Shown here: positions 18,585 to 26,316 of the stretch, one piece after another
Layout: each line of letters starts with the position of its first letter
How positions within the stretch are numbered: the first letter of the stretch is position 1
Source: JAKFEW01 sp036675505
GTDB lineage: Bacteria > Cyanobacteriota > Sericytochromatia > S15B-MN24 > JAQBPE01
Direction of reading: 5' to 3'
NCBI GenBank assembly: GCA_036675505.1
Contig: JAKFEW010000093.1
Span: forward strand, 1 to 64,000
Length of the DNA: 64,000 nt
Translations under genes and position numbers: made by a program
Notes under the pieces: model-generated
What the model was told of the DNA's origin: nothing
Database searches by the model: none
Seen by the model: only the letters and a program-made list of their open reading frames with translations

Positions 18585-18937
18585 TTACCACCTACCGGGC
18601 GGGACATGGCCGACAAACTTAGGATCCGCAAGCCCTACGAACTTACCCACTATGAGGTTGCTGACATGCCAGCAATGCCATTGCCGGCGTCACGGGGATT
18701 CCTCTTGCAAGAAATCTGGCATCGAACACCGGGCACCCTCACTTCTGAAACTCGGCGCAAAATCGCGCCTTGAAGGGTCTTACCCATGCTTGCCAACCTA
18801 ATAGCCGAATTCGCCGGAGTCTCACCGATGTAACTGTTCGATTTCTGAACCTCGCTCTACCTGGACAGGGAGACGGGCGAGATGCTGTAACTCGGGCGGT
18901 ACCGGGCCTACCTCTTGACAAACAACCTGTATGTTGT
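18585..18937. other. Gap with no convincing gene; candidate hicA operator
   Basis: AT-richer intergenic DNA. A 55-codon ORF (18606-18773, plus) has no recognisable match and no clear ribosome binding site. At the right edge TTGACA (18915-18920) is followed by ACAACCTGTATGTTGT (18922-18937), an inverted repeat of five-base arms around six bases, directly before the hicA remnant. That is a plausible HicB binding site, though no good -10 at standard spacing is seen. Confidence 0.4.
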
Positions 18938-19127
18938 ATGCCGTTATTTTGACGGAAAGGAATTGATCAAATTGCTCAAGTCCGATGGATAGGTGCTCCT
19001 CCGCATCGCGGGTAGCCACCACATCATGGAGAAGGTCGGTAAGATCGTGGTTGTCCCGGTCCACGGCAAGCGTGAGTTACCCACGGGCACGGCTCACGCC
19101 ATTCTCAAGGAGGCTGGCCTAAAATGA
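18938..19127 (+). pseudogene. hicA: hicA toxin gene, broken by nonsense and probable frameshift
   Basis: Reading codons that end at TGA 19125-19127 gives FDGKELIKLLKSDG, TAG, then VLLRIAGSHHIMEKVGKI and VVVPVHGKRELPTGT..AILKEAGLK. This is the complete HicA (YcfA-like, dsRNA-binding fold) mRNA-interferase, including the catalytic His in GSHH. The TAG (18993-18995) sits where HicA proteins normally have Trp (DGW), one base from TGG. The nearest ATG (18938) is out of frame, implying a second lesion near the N-terminus. The stop overlaps hicB as ATGA. Toxin presumed inactive unless the stop is suppressed. Confidence 0.75.
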
Positions 19128-19555
19128 AGGTCGCTTTCCCTCTCAGATTCACCCCCGAGGCAGGCCAACCGGGCATTTACAACGTCCAAGGCATTGGCCC
19201 GTTGTCGGGCGTCATCACCTACGGCGGGTCGATCGACGAGGCTACGGCAAACGCCCGTGAGGCTCTTTCTGGCTATCCGGCCGCTTTGCTCGATGTCGGC
19301 CAGGCGATCCCGCGGCCTGGCGAGGCGGACGGTAAGGACATCTTATGGATCGCGCCTCTGGCCGAGGTTGTCACGCCTATCCTGTTGCGCTGGCTCCGAG
19401 AAGACCAGGGCGTTACCCAGGCGGAGCTGGTGGCCCGACTGGGCGTCTCGCAACAGGCTGTGCAGAAAATCGAGCGCCCCAATGGTAACCCTTCTCTTAA
19501 GACGCGTGCCAAAGTTGCGAGGGCCCTCGGGCGCGAGATTGAGATAGCGATGTAG
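19124..19555 (+). CDS. hicB: HicB-family antitoxin with XRE-type HTH
   Basis: A 143-residue antitoxin. N-terminal partial RNase-H-like HicB fold (residues 1-75; AFPLRFTPEAGQPGIYNVQGIGPLSGVITYGGSIDEA shows the A..T.G..S.DEA pattern), then an HTH (residues 95-140; VTQAELVARLGVSQQAVQKIE) that would bind the operator. Overlaps the hicA remnant as ATGA. Intact although its toxin is broken, consistent with retention for regulation or simple decay of the toxin first. Confidence 0.85.
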   Translation: MKVAFPLRFTPEAGQPGIYNVQGIGPLSGVITYGGSIDEATANAREALSGYPAALLDVGQAIPRPGEADGKDILWIAPLAEVVTPILLRWLREDQGVTQAELVARLGVSQQAVQKIERPNGNPSLKTRAKVARALGREIEIAM

Positions 19556-19881
19556 GCCAGTCGCTATAGCCCTGACCGCAGCGCGTGGAGCTACGCGAAT
19601 CGCAGGTGACGGCGAACGACGGCTGGGGCGATCCGACAACCGCAACAACCCGCAGGTTGGTGTCCACTGGGCCAATCACCTCATCTAAACACACCAGCAC
19701 GAGCTCGATCGACCTGGCCGTGGCGGCGATGGCGAGAACGAAACACAGAATTAATCTTTGACTAATATTCCATTGATGCAGGTCTGTTGCTCGGCTGCTA
19801 CATTGTGGTCCTCGAATTCACCCCGACTTCAGATCGGCAATTACCATAGCTACGCAGCGTCATTATCAGCTCATACTCACC
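19556..19881. other. Intergenic 326 bp with a scrap of a beta-helix gene
   Basis: No intact gene seen. Around 19583-19621 the plus frame reads VELRESQVTANDGWG, matching the end of the beta-helix gene at 17935 (LRGTRVTANGGWG, nucleotides about 17806-17838). This looks like a leftover 3' piece of another beta-helix copy. Beyond it the DNA becomes AT-rich towards the lipoprotein gene. Confidence 0.45.
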
Positions 19882-21252
19882 GTGGCTCTGGTGACCCTCG
19901 CCTCCTGCGCGCCGTTTCCGGGCACAGGCTCTCGCCCGGTGGTGACAGGCGGCTCGGTCCGGCTGACGGCGGAGGCCACAGGGCTGGCCCTGGCTTTCAG
20001 CGGACCGGCATTCCATTTGCAGAACCTCCGGCAGGCCGGCATCACGTCGCTCTCGGTCACCGTCGAGGGACCGTCGCTGATCGTCCCGGTTTCGGTGCCG
20101 GTGGCGGTAGAAACCTTGGAGTTGCCGGGCCCGCATGCCCGCTTTCCGTCCTTGCCGCCCGGGCGCTTCGTGATCACTGCCGAGGCGTTCACTGCTGGCT
20201 GTGAAGTGCGGTATCGCGCGACCGGCGACGCGCTGATAGCAGCCGATAGCCTCGCCACGATCGCGCTCGACCTCGCTCCGCTCGCCAGCGCCGAAGCGCC
20301 GCGCGGCGCCTGCCCGCAGCCATCGGTCGCCCCGACGGCCACGCCGACCCCAGCGCCCAGCGCGACACCTACAGCAACACCGACGCCCACCCCAACTCCG
20401 ACGCCCACCCCGCCTGCGACCGGAACGGTGCTGGCTACCCTTCCCGTAGGCATGCAGCCGTGGGCTGTGGCGGTCGGCGCAGACGGCGTCGTCTGGGTGA
20501 GCAACGCCGGCACAGGCACCGTGAGCCGGCTCGCCCCGGGCGAGCCCACCGCCACGTTTGCTGTCGGCGCCGCGCCGCGCGGCCTGGCCGTCGACGCCCA
20601 GGGCACGGTTTGGGTGGCAGTCTCGGGCATCGATGCCGTCGTGCGGCTGGCGCCGGACGGGCAAGAGCTCGGCCGAACCAAGGTGGACAAGGCGCCCTGG
20701 GACGTGGCGATCGATCCGCAGGGTCGTGCCTGGGTCGTGCATGAGAACAAGAAGACCCTCTACGTCCTGGCCGCGGACGGCCACTTCGTCGCCAGCCATC
20801 GGGTCGAGAAGGAGCCGCTCAGCCTCGCGATCGGATCCACCGGCACGGTCTGGGTGACGAGTGCCAAGCGCGACCTGTTGCAACGCCTCGGCGCGGATGG
20901 CGAGCTGCTTGGCGAGACTCGAGTGGTCGACGAGCCGGTGGACTTGGCGATGGGCCCCGAGGGGCACGCCTGGGTCGTGGCGCGCGGCCAGGGACAGGTC
21001 ATCGAGGTCGATGCCGGTGGCACCGTGCGCAGCGTGCGCGGCGTCGGCACCTCGCCGAGCGCCGTCGTAGTGGATGCGCAGCGCCGCGTCTGGGTGGCGA
21101 ACGAGGGCGACGGCACCGTGACGGTGCACGGACCGCAGGGCACGGCGACGTACACGGTCGGAGGCCAGCCCTCGGGACTGGCGCTCGACCCGTCGGGCGA
21201 CGTCTGGGTGACGGATTTCGAGGGCGGCGTCGTGAGGCGCCTGGCCCGCTGA
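19882..21252 (+). CDS. Beta-propeller (NHL/streptogramin-lyase-like) lipoprotein
   Basis: Predicted secreted lipoprotein. After a lipobox (TLASC) and a 130-residue N-terminal domain comes a Thr-Pro linker (about residues 147-180), then six to seven blades, each with the signature G-x-x-W-V (VVWVSNAGTGTVSRL, TVWVAVSGIDAVVRL, RAWVVHENKKTLYVL, ...VWVTDFEGGVVRRL). The GTG at 19882 leaves only eight residues before the Cys; the reading frame upstream encodes a proper signal (TIATQRHYQLILTVALVTLASC) but has no ATG, GTG or TTG, only ATT at 19840. So either a rare ATT start or a damaged start codon. Probably a surface propeller; ligand unknown. Confidence 0.8.
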   Translation: MALVTLASCAPFPGTGSRPVVTGGSVRLTAEATGLALAFSGPAFHLQNLRQAGITSLSVTVEGPSLIVPVSVPVAVETLELPGPHARFPSLPPGRFVITAEAFTAGCEVRYRATGDALIAADSLATIALDLAPLASAEAPRGACPQPSVAPTATPTPAPSATPTATPTPTPTPTPTPPATGTVLATLPVGMQPWAVAVGADGVVWVSNAGTGTVSRLAPGEPTATFAVGAAPRGLAVDAQGTVWVAVSGIDAVVRLAPDGQELGRTKVDKAPWDVAIDPQGRAWVVHENKKTLYVLAADGHFVASHRVEKEPLSLAIGSTGTVWVTSAKRDLLQRLGADGELLGETRVVDEPVDLAMGPEGHAWVVARGQGQVIEVDAGGTVRSVRGVGTSPSAVVVDAQRRVWVANEGDGTVTVHGPQGTATYTVGGQPSGLALDPSGDVWVTDFEGGVVRRLAR

Positions 21253-21302
21253 ACATGGAAGGACCGCCGGGCTCGCCCGGCGGATGTGGAGGAGAAAGTT
21301 CC

Positions 21303-22757
21303 TTGAGAAACAAGCAACGTCTGTTTTTGATCGGCGGCATCCTTTCCGGCGTCGTGGCGCTGGGCTGTCAGGCGCCGCCCATGATGCCCCCTTCGCAACC
21401 GCGCACCGTGGTGTATGGCGGCGGCGTGAGGTTCGACGCTGACGCCGACATGGCGCTGGTGTTCGAACGCGACTGCAACGACAAGGGCGGCTACGGCCTC
21501 AAGCAGGTTTCAGGCGGTTCGCTCGATCCCCGCATCAAGAACTTCCACGTGCGGGTCTCGGGCCCGAACCTGATCAAGGCGCTCGAGTTCGACATGGGGC
21601 TCGACCAGTTCGGTACTGGGTGCGCAGCGACGTCGGCGTTCTATGGCGTGCCGGACGGCACTTACACCGTCGAGTTCCAGGCGGTGGACCAGGATGGCGG
21701 CACGGTCGCCTTCGCCAAGGATACCGTCACGATCGATGCTGGCCAGACCCTGGTGAAGACCGTGCAGTGCGACTTCAACACTGGCAAGCTCGCCGTCCAG
21801 ATCAACTGCTGTAACAGCCCGGCACCTTCGCCCGCTCCGTCGGCATCCGCGACTCCTACGCCCACTCCAACGCCGACGGCGTCGGCCGATCCGTGCTCCA
21901 CGGTCGTGTCGTATTGGAATGGCGGCTATGGGGTCGTCGACATCGGGGTTGGGACTGATGGCACGATCTACGGAGCGGGGCAGTGGATTACACGACTCAC
22001 GCCGGACGGCGTGTATGTCGACAACCTCAACGGTGATGCAGCGAGCTCTATTGCCGTCGACGCGTCCGGCGACATCTGGTATACGACGGGCGACGGCGCC
22101 GGCTGGATTGTAAAGAAGGTCAACAGCGCGGGTGTCGAGTACTTCTCCGTCAACATCGGGCCAATTGCCGCTGCGGACCCCAAGCTGACGATCGATCAGA
22201 ACGGTAACGTATGGGCATACTACGCCAACAGCCTCGACCCATACCGTCTCGTCAAGATTTCCCCGGCCGGCGCGATCCTCAATTCGACGACGATGGGCGT
22301 CGGGCGGCCATTGCCCTATGCGATCGAAGTGGACCCGAGCGGCAACGCGTGGGTGACTTTTCAAGATGGGTGGATCGAGAAGTACGACCCGTCCGGCAAC
22401 CTGTTCAATTCGTTTGATTCCGGCGGAAACTGGCCGCAAGACCTGACTTTTGATGCGCAGGGCAACGCGTGGGTGGTGACGCAGCAAAATAATACAGTGT
22501 CCAAGTGGGCTCCAGACAACACGCTGCTCGGCACGTTCCCTGTCGGAAACAGCCCGCAGAGTGTAATCATTGATCTCAACGGCAACGTCTGGGTCAGCAA
22601 TACGGGCGGGCCGCCCGCAACGAAGAAGCTCGCCCCGGATGGAACGGAGCTCGAAAGCCTTCCCTGCGTGGGAGGCTATGATATGTCCCTCGATGCCAAT
22701 GGCAACATCCTCGTGCCGACCGGGGGAGGGAACTACATCCATCGGATCACGCCGTAA
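21303..22757 (+). CDS. Beta-propeller lipoprotein with Thr-Pro linker
   Basis: 484-residue lipoprotein. The start is TTG 21303, with GGAGGAG eight bases upstream, giving a classic signal (MRNKQRLFLIGGILSGVVALGC). The N-terminal domain (FDADADMALVFERDC...) is followed by a short PTPTPTPTA linker at about residue 190 and a propeller of repeated blades NGNVWAYY, SGNAWVTF, QGNAWVVT, NGNVWVSN. Same architecture as the preceding gene and the 34564-36504 gene, lying 50 bases downstream of the former; possibly one transcript. Confidence 0.85.
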   Translation: MRNKQRLFLIGGILSGVVALGCQAPPMMPPSQPRTVVYGGGVRFDADADMALVFERDCNDKGGYGLKQVSGGSLDPRIKNFHVRVSGPNLIKALEFDMGLDQFGTGCAATSAFYGVPDGTYTVEFQAVDQDGGTVAFAKDTVTIDAGQTLVKTVQCDFNTGKLAVQINCCNSPAPSPAPSASATPTPTPTPTASADPCSTVVSYWNGGYGVVDIGVGTDGTIYGAGQWITRLTPDGVYVDNLNGDAASSIAVDASGDIWYTTGDGAGWIVKKVNSAGVEYFSVNIGPIAAADPKLTIDQNGNVWAYYANSLDPYRLVKISPAGAILNSTTMGVGRPLPYAIEVDPSGNAWVTFQDGWIEKYDPSGNLFNSFDSGGNWPQDLTFDAQGNAWVVTQQNNTVSKWAPDNTLLGTFPVGNSPQSVIIDLNGNVWVSNTGGPPATKKLAPDGTELESLPCVGGYDMSLDANGNILVPTGGGNYIHRITP

Positions 22758-22845
22758 CCTGCCTTCCCGATCTGGAGCGCGATCCTTTCCACGAAGGCGT
22801 GGAGAGGGTCGCGTCCAGCTTGGCGCGCTCAGGTGTTTGCCTGGC

Positions 22846-23865
22846 CTACGACCAAGTGATCACGACCTTCCCCCGATTCTTCCGATCATGCAACATCCGA
22901 TGCGCCTCCCCCGCCTGCTCCGGCGGAAACGACGCATCCACGTGCGGCCGCAGCTGCCCCTTCGCCCACATCCCCATCAACGCCCGCAGGTGCGAGCCGT
23001 ACAGTTCCGGCGCCGCCTGCGCCAGCGTGTTCATGTTCACCCCCAACACGCCCTTGTTGTCGTTCATCAGCTTCACCGGCGCGAACCGCGGCATGCGCAG
23101 GTACTCCAGCGCCGCGCGCAGGATGTCGCGGCGCTCGCCGCCCACCATCGACGACACGCCGAAGCACAGCAGCCGGCCACCGGGCGCGAGCAGGCGGTAG
23201 GCTTCGTCGAGCCCGTGGCCGCCCTCCGAATCGAGCCAGAGATCGACGCCGCGCCCGCCCGTGAGGCGCTTCACCGCCGGACCCACCGGCTCGTCGCGGC
23301 CGATCAGGTCGATCACGCCGCGCTCGCGCAGGAACGCGTGCTTGGACTCCGACGCCACGCCGATCAGGCGCGCGCCGGCCGCTGCGACCAGGTCCGCCAC
23401 GGCCAGGCCCACCCCGCCCGCGGCGGCCTGCACGAAGACGGTCTCGCCGGGCTTGAGCGCGCCCATGTGGTGGAGCAGGTGGTAGGCGGTGCCGTAATTC
23501 ACCGGGATCGCGGCGCCCTCCTCGAAGGTGGCGCCGGCAGGCAGCGGGATCACGCCCGAGGCGGGCGCGAGCACCATTTCGGCATAGCCACCGAACATCA
23601 CGGGCGCGAGCACGCGGGTGCCGGGCGCGGGGCCCTCGACGCCGGGGCCGAGCGCTTCCACCACGCCGGCGATCTCGTAGCCCACCACGCTGGGCGGCGG
23701 CGGGGCGTCCGGGTAGAGTCCCATCCGGGCCATCAGGTCGGCGAAGTTGATGCCCGAGGCGCGCACGCGCACGGCGATTTCGCCGGGCCCGGGCGTGGGC
23801 GTGGGGCGCTCCTGCACCTGCAGGACCTCCGGGCCGCCGTGGCGGGTGATGACGACTGCGCGCAT
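22846..23865 (-). CDS. MDR-family zinc-independent oxidoreductase (quinone oxidoreductase-like)
   Basis: A 339-residue medium-chain dehydrogenase/reductase. GroES-like N-terminus (EVLQVQERPTPTPGPGEIAVRVRASGINFADLMARMGLYP, VVGYEIAGVVEALGPGV) and an NADPH-binding Rossmann fold (ETVFVQAAAGGVGLAVADLVAAAGARLIG, AAGGVG motif). The catalytic zinc ligands of alcohol dehydrogenases are absent, so it is of the quinone oxidoreductase/VAT-1 branch; the late KLMNDNKGVLGVNM and HVDASFPPEQAGEAHRMLHDRKNRGKVV fit VAT-1-like proteins. GGAGG precedes the ATG by seven bases. Physiological substrate unknown. Confidence 0.92.
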   Translation of the reverse strand: MRAVVITRHGGPEVLQVQERPTPTPGPGEIAVRVRASGINFADLMARMGLYPDAPPPPSVVGYEIAGVVEALGPGVEGPAPGTRVLAPVMFGGYAEMVLAPASGVIPLPAGATFEEGAAIPVNYGTAYHLLHHMGALKPGETVFVQAAAGGVGLAVADLVAAAGARLIGVASESKHAFLRERGVIDLIGRDEPVGPAVKRLTGGRGVDLWLDSEGGHGLDEAYRLLAPGGRLLCFGVSSMVGGERRDILRAALEYLRMPRFAPVKLMNDNKGVLGVNMNTLAQAAPELYGSHLRALMGMWAKGQLRPHVDASFPPEQAGEAHRMLHDRKNRGKVVITWS

Positions 23866-23867
23866 AT

Positions 23868-24824
23868 CTAAGCCTCCTTCAATGGCCGGGCCCGGCCCCG
23901 CAAGGCGGTCGCCAGCACGGTGGCGGCGCCTTTGAGTTCATGGCTGGCGGTCACCGCGTCGTCGCGGCGTGCCAGGAAGCGGAACAGGGCGAGCAGGGCG
24001 TTCTGCAGCGCGGCCAGCGCCAACAACGCGCGGGCGAGCCACGCCGCCCCCACCCCCTGGTGGAGCCGCAAGAAGCGAAACGTGCTCGCGAAGCGGTGCG
24101 CCAGCATCTCGTACGGCACGCGCGCCGCGGCCCGGCCGCCGAGGTGGGTCACCTCGGCCGTCGGCAGCCAGTGGACCTCCCAGCCCGCGGCCTTCGCCCG
24201 CCAGCACCAGTCCATCTCCTCGCCGTACATGAAGTAGCCCTCGTCGAGCGGCCCGATCGCGGCCACGACCTGCCGCCTGATCAGGAAGGCCGCGCCCATC
24301 ACCGTGTCCACGGCCCTGGGCGCCAGCGGGTCGAAGGTGTACAGCCGGCGCGGCTCGCGCTGGGCGCGCGGCTGCAGCGCCCGCGGGAAACGCGCGAACT
24401 CGAAGTACACGTCGGCCGGCGTCACGAAGGGGGTGGCCGAGAGCTGAAAAGAGCCGTCGCCGTAGACCAGCCGCGGGGCCACGATGCCGACCCGGGGCGC
24501 CTCGTCCAGGTAGGCCACCAGGCGCTCGAGCTGCCCCGGTGCCACCAGCGTGTCCGGGTTGAGCAGCAGCAGCAGCTCGCCGCGTGCCTCGGCGATGCCC
24601 AGATTGTTGCCGCCCGCGAAGCCCAGGTTGCGCGGCGCGCGCACCAGCCGGTACGCCGGGAACTCGGCCGCCATGGCGTCCGCGCTGCCGTCGCGCGAGG
24701 CGTTGTCGACCACGATCACCTCGTGCGGCACGGCGATCAACGCCGCCCGCAGCGAGCCGAGGCACGCGAGCAGGTCCTCGCGGGTGTTCCAGTTCACGAT
24801 CAGGATCGAGAGCCGCGGCGCCAT
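23868..24824 (-). CDS. Glycosyltransferase family 2, rhamnosyltransferase-like
   Basis: 318-residue GT2: LSILIVNWNTREDLLACL, IVVDNASRDGSADAMAAEFP, LGFAGGNNLGIAEARGELLLLLNPDTLV, and GYFMYGEEMDWCWRAKAAGW with the catalytic EExDW element. The open frame extends to 25166 but the start is the ATG at 24824, since the upstream part is the shadow of the flippase. TAAGCT ends seven bases before the ATG and no Shine-Dalgarno is seen. Downstream of the Wzx gene, so it likely assembles the same exported glycan. Confidence 0.93.
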   Translation of the reverse strand: MAPRLSILIVNWNTREDLLACLGSLRAALIAVPHEVIVVDNASRDGSADAMAAEFPAYRLVRAPRNLGFAGGNNLGIAEARGELLLLLNPDTLVAPGQLERLVAYLDEAPRVGIVAPRLVYGDGSFQLSATPFVTPADVYFEFARFPRALQPRAQREPRRLYTFDPLAPRAVDTVMGAAFLIRRQVVAAIGPLDEGYFMYGEEMDWCWRAKAAGWEVHWLPTAEVTHLGGRAAARVPYEMLAHRFASTFRFLRLHQGVGAAWLARALLALAALQNALLALFRFLARRDDAVTASHELKGAATVLATALRGRARPLKEA

Positions 24825-24829
24825 CGCCG

Positions 24830-26278
24830 CTAGCTTACCCCGCGGCGGGTCCGCCAGGCGAGGTACGCGGCGTCGATGCGCTCGCGCTCGATCGCGTACG
24901 CCGCCCCCGCCCAGACCAGCCCAGCGCCCGCGAGCACGGCGAGCAGCTCCACCACCGAGCCAATCCGCGGCGCGAGCCACCAGGCGGCGGCACCCAGCGG
25001 CAGGGCGATCGCGAGCCCAGGCGCGGCCACGCGCGGGAACGAGAGCGATTCCTCGCGGCGCAGCGAGAACCAGAGCACCGTGGCCTGCGCCAACGTGCCG
25101 CAGGCCGCGCCCACAGCCACGCCCATGAAGCCCATGATCGGCGCCAGCGCGAGCGCCAGCCCCCACTCGAGCACGATGCAGCCGAGCAACATCCGCAGGC
25201 CCACGGCCACGCGGCCGGTCGCGCTCATGTACCAGATCAGCGGCGCGACCACGGCGTAACCCGCCGTGCGCAACGCGAAGAAGGCCAGCGCCGGCAACGC
25301 CTCGCGCCAGGCCTCGCCGTAGACGAAAGCCACGATCGGATCGCCGAGCGCCGGCAGCAACGCGAGGATCGGCAAGATGCCGATCATCAGGAACCGCAGG
25401 CTCTCGCCCAGCAGCCGCGTACGCGCCGCCGGCTCGTCCTGCAGGCGCGCGAAGGCCGGGAAGCCCACACGCATGTAGATCGCGAGCCCCTGCCCCGCGA
25501 ACATCGCCGGCATGCCCGCGCCCCAGTTGAGCAGGCCGACCGCGCGCGGGCCGAAGATCGGGCCGGCCACGAAAGTCACGACGTTCTCGCGCACCAGCGT
25601 GGCGAGGTTCACGCCTTGAAACCAGGCGCCCTTGGCGAGGTGGCTGCGGAGGAGGGCGCGGTCGAAGGCGAGGCCGAAGGGCCAGGGCGAGGCGATCGTG
25701 ATCAACACCATGCGCAGCGACACGGACGCGAGCGAGGCCCAGATGAAGCTCCAGGCGCCGAAGCCCGACCAGGCCAGCCAGATCGCGAGCCCCTTGTCGA
25801 CAAACAGCACGACCACGTCGAGCATCGCGACCACGCCGAAGCGCATGCGCCGCTCGATCAACATCGTCGGCACACAGCCCACCACGCCGAGCACCATCTG
25901 GATCGACATCCAGCGCAACATCGCGGCGCCGTCGGCCGGCAGCTTGAAGAGCGGCGCGATCCAGGGCGCCGCGAGCATGGTCAGGGCCGCCAGCGTGCCG
26001 AACACGCCCAGGTAAGCCGTGAAGACCGAGCGCATCTCATGCGGCGTCGGCTCTTCCTTCTGCTGGATCAGCACGGACATCATGCCGAGCTCGAACAGCC
26101 CGCCGATGCCGATCACGAGCACGCTGATGGTGGCGTAGGCGCCGAAATCGTTGGGCGTGAGCAGGCGCGCCAACGCGACGCTGGCGAGGAAAGACAGCGG
26201 GGTGACGACAACGAAGCGCGCCAGCATCGTGGCGACGCCGCGGCCCACCTGGGCCGTCACCGTGGGGGCGCTGGACAT
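24830..26278 (-). CDS. Oligosaccharide flippase, Wzx/MurJ-like (MOP superfamily)
   Basis: 482-residue multi-pass protein of the polysaccharide exporter family. N-terminal RGVATMLARFVVVTPLSFLASVALARLLTPNDFGAYATI is the typical first-helix pair with the LLTPNDFGAYA motif of RfbX/Wzx. About twelve hydrophobic segments follow. Role: flipping undecaprenyl-linked oligosaccharide across the inner membrane. The start is set at ATG 26278; TATACT ends six bases before it (26285-26290) with no Shine-Dalgarno, so I rejected the first ORF codon at 26335. Divergent from trmFO, 38 bases between start codons. Confidence 0.9.
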   Translation of the reverse strand: MSSAPTVTAQVGRGVATMLARFVVVTPLSFLASVALARLLTPNDFGAYATISVLVIGIGGLFELGMMSVLIQQKEEPTPHEMRSVFTAYLGVFGTLAALTMLAAPWIAPLFKLPADGAAMLRWMSIQMVLGVVGCVPTMLIERRMRFGVVAMLDVVVLFVDKGLAIWLAWSGFGAWSFIWASLASVSLRMVLITIASPWPFGLAFDRALLRSHLAKGAWFQGVNLATLVRENVVTFVAGPIFGPRAVGLLNWGAGMPAMFAGQGLAIYMRVGFPAFARLQDEPAARTRLLGESLRFLMIGILPILALLPALGDPIVAFVYGEAWREALPALAFFALRTAGYAVVAPLIWYMSATGRVAVGLRMLLGCIVLEWGLALALAPIMGFMGVAVGAACGTLAQATVLWFSLRREESLSFPRVAAPGLAIALPLGAAAWWLAPRIGSVVELLAVLAGAGLVWAGAAYAIERERIDAAYLAWRTRRGVS

Positions 26279-26284
26279 GCGACG

Positions 26285-26310
26285 AGTATACCCGGAGGCG
26301 GTGCTATGAT
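26285..26310. promoter_or_regulatory. Divergent leaderless-type promoters (Wzx and trmFO)
   Basis: On the minus strand TATACT (26285-26290) ends six bases before the flippase ATG, and on the plus strand TATGAT (26305-26310) ends six bases before the trmFO ATG. With a transcription start about seven bases past a -10 box, both messages would begin at or next to the start codon. Confidence 0.5.
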
Positions 26311-26316
26311 GGGCCC

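Noticed and set aside
18606..18773. 55-codon ORF MADKLRIRKPYEL...
   Set aside because: No ribosome binding site, no recognisable family, in a decay zone; noted in the gap entry only.
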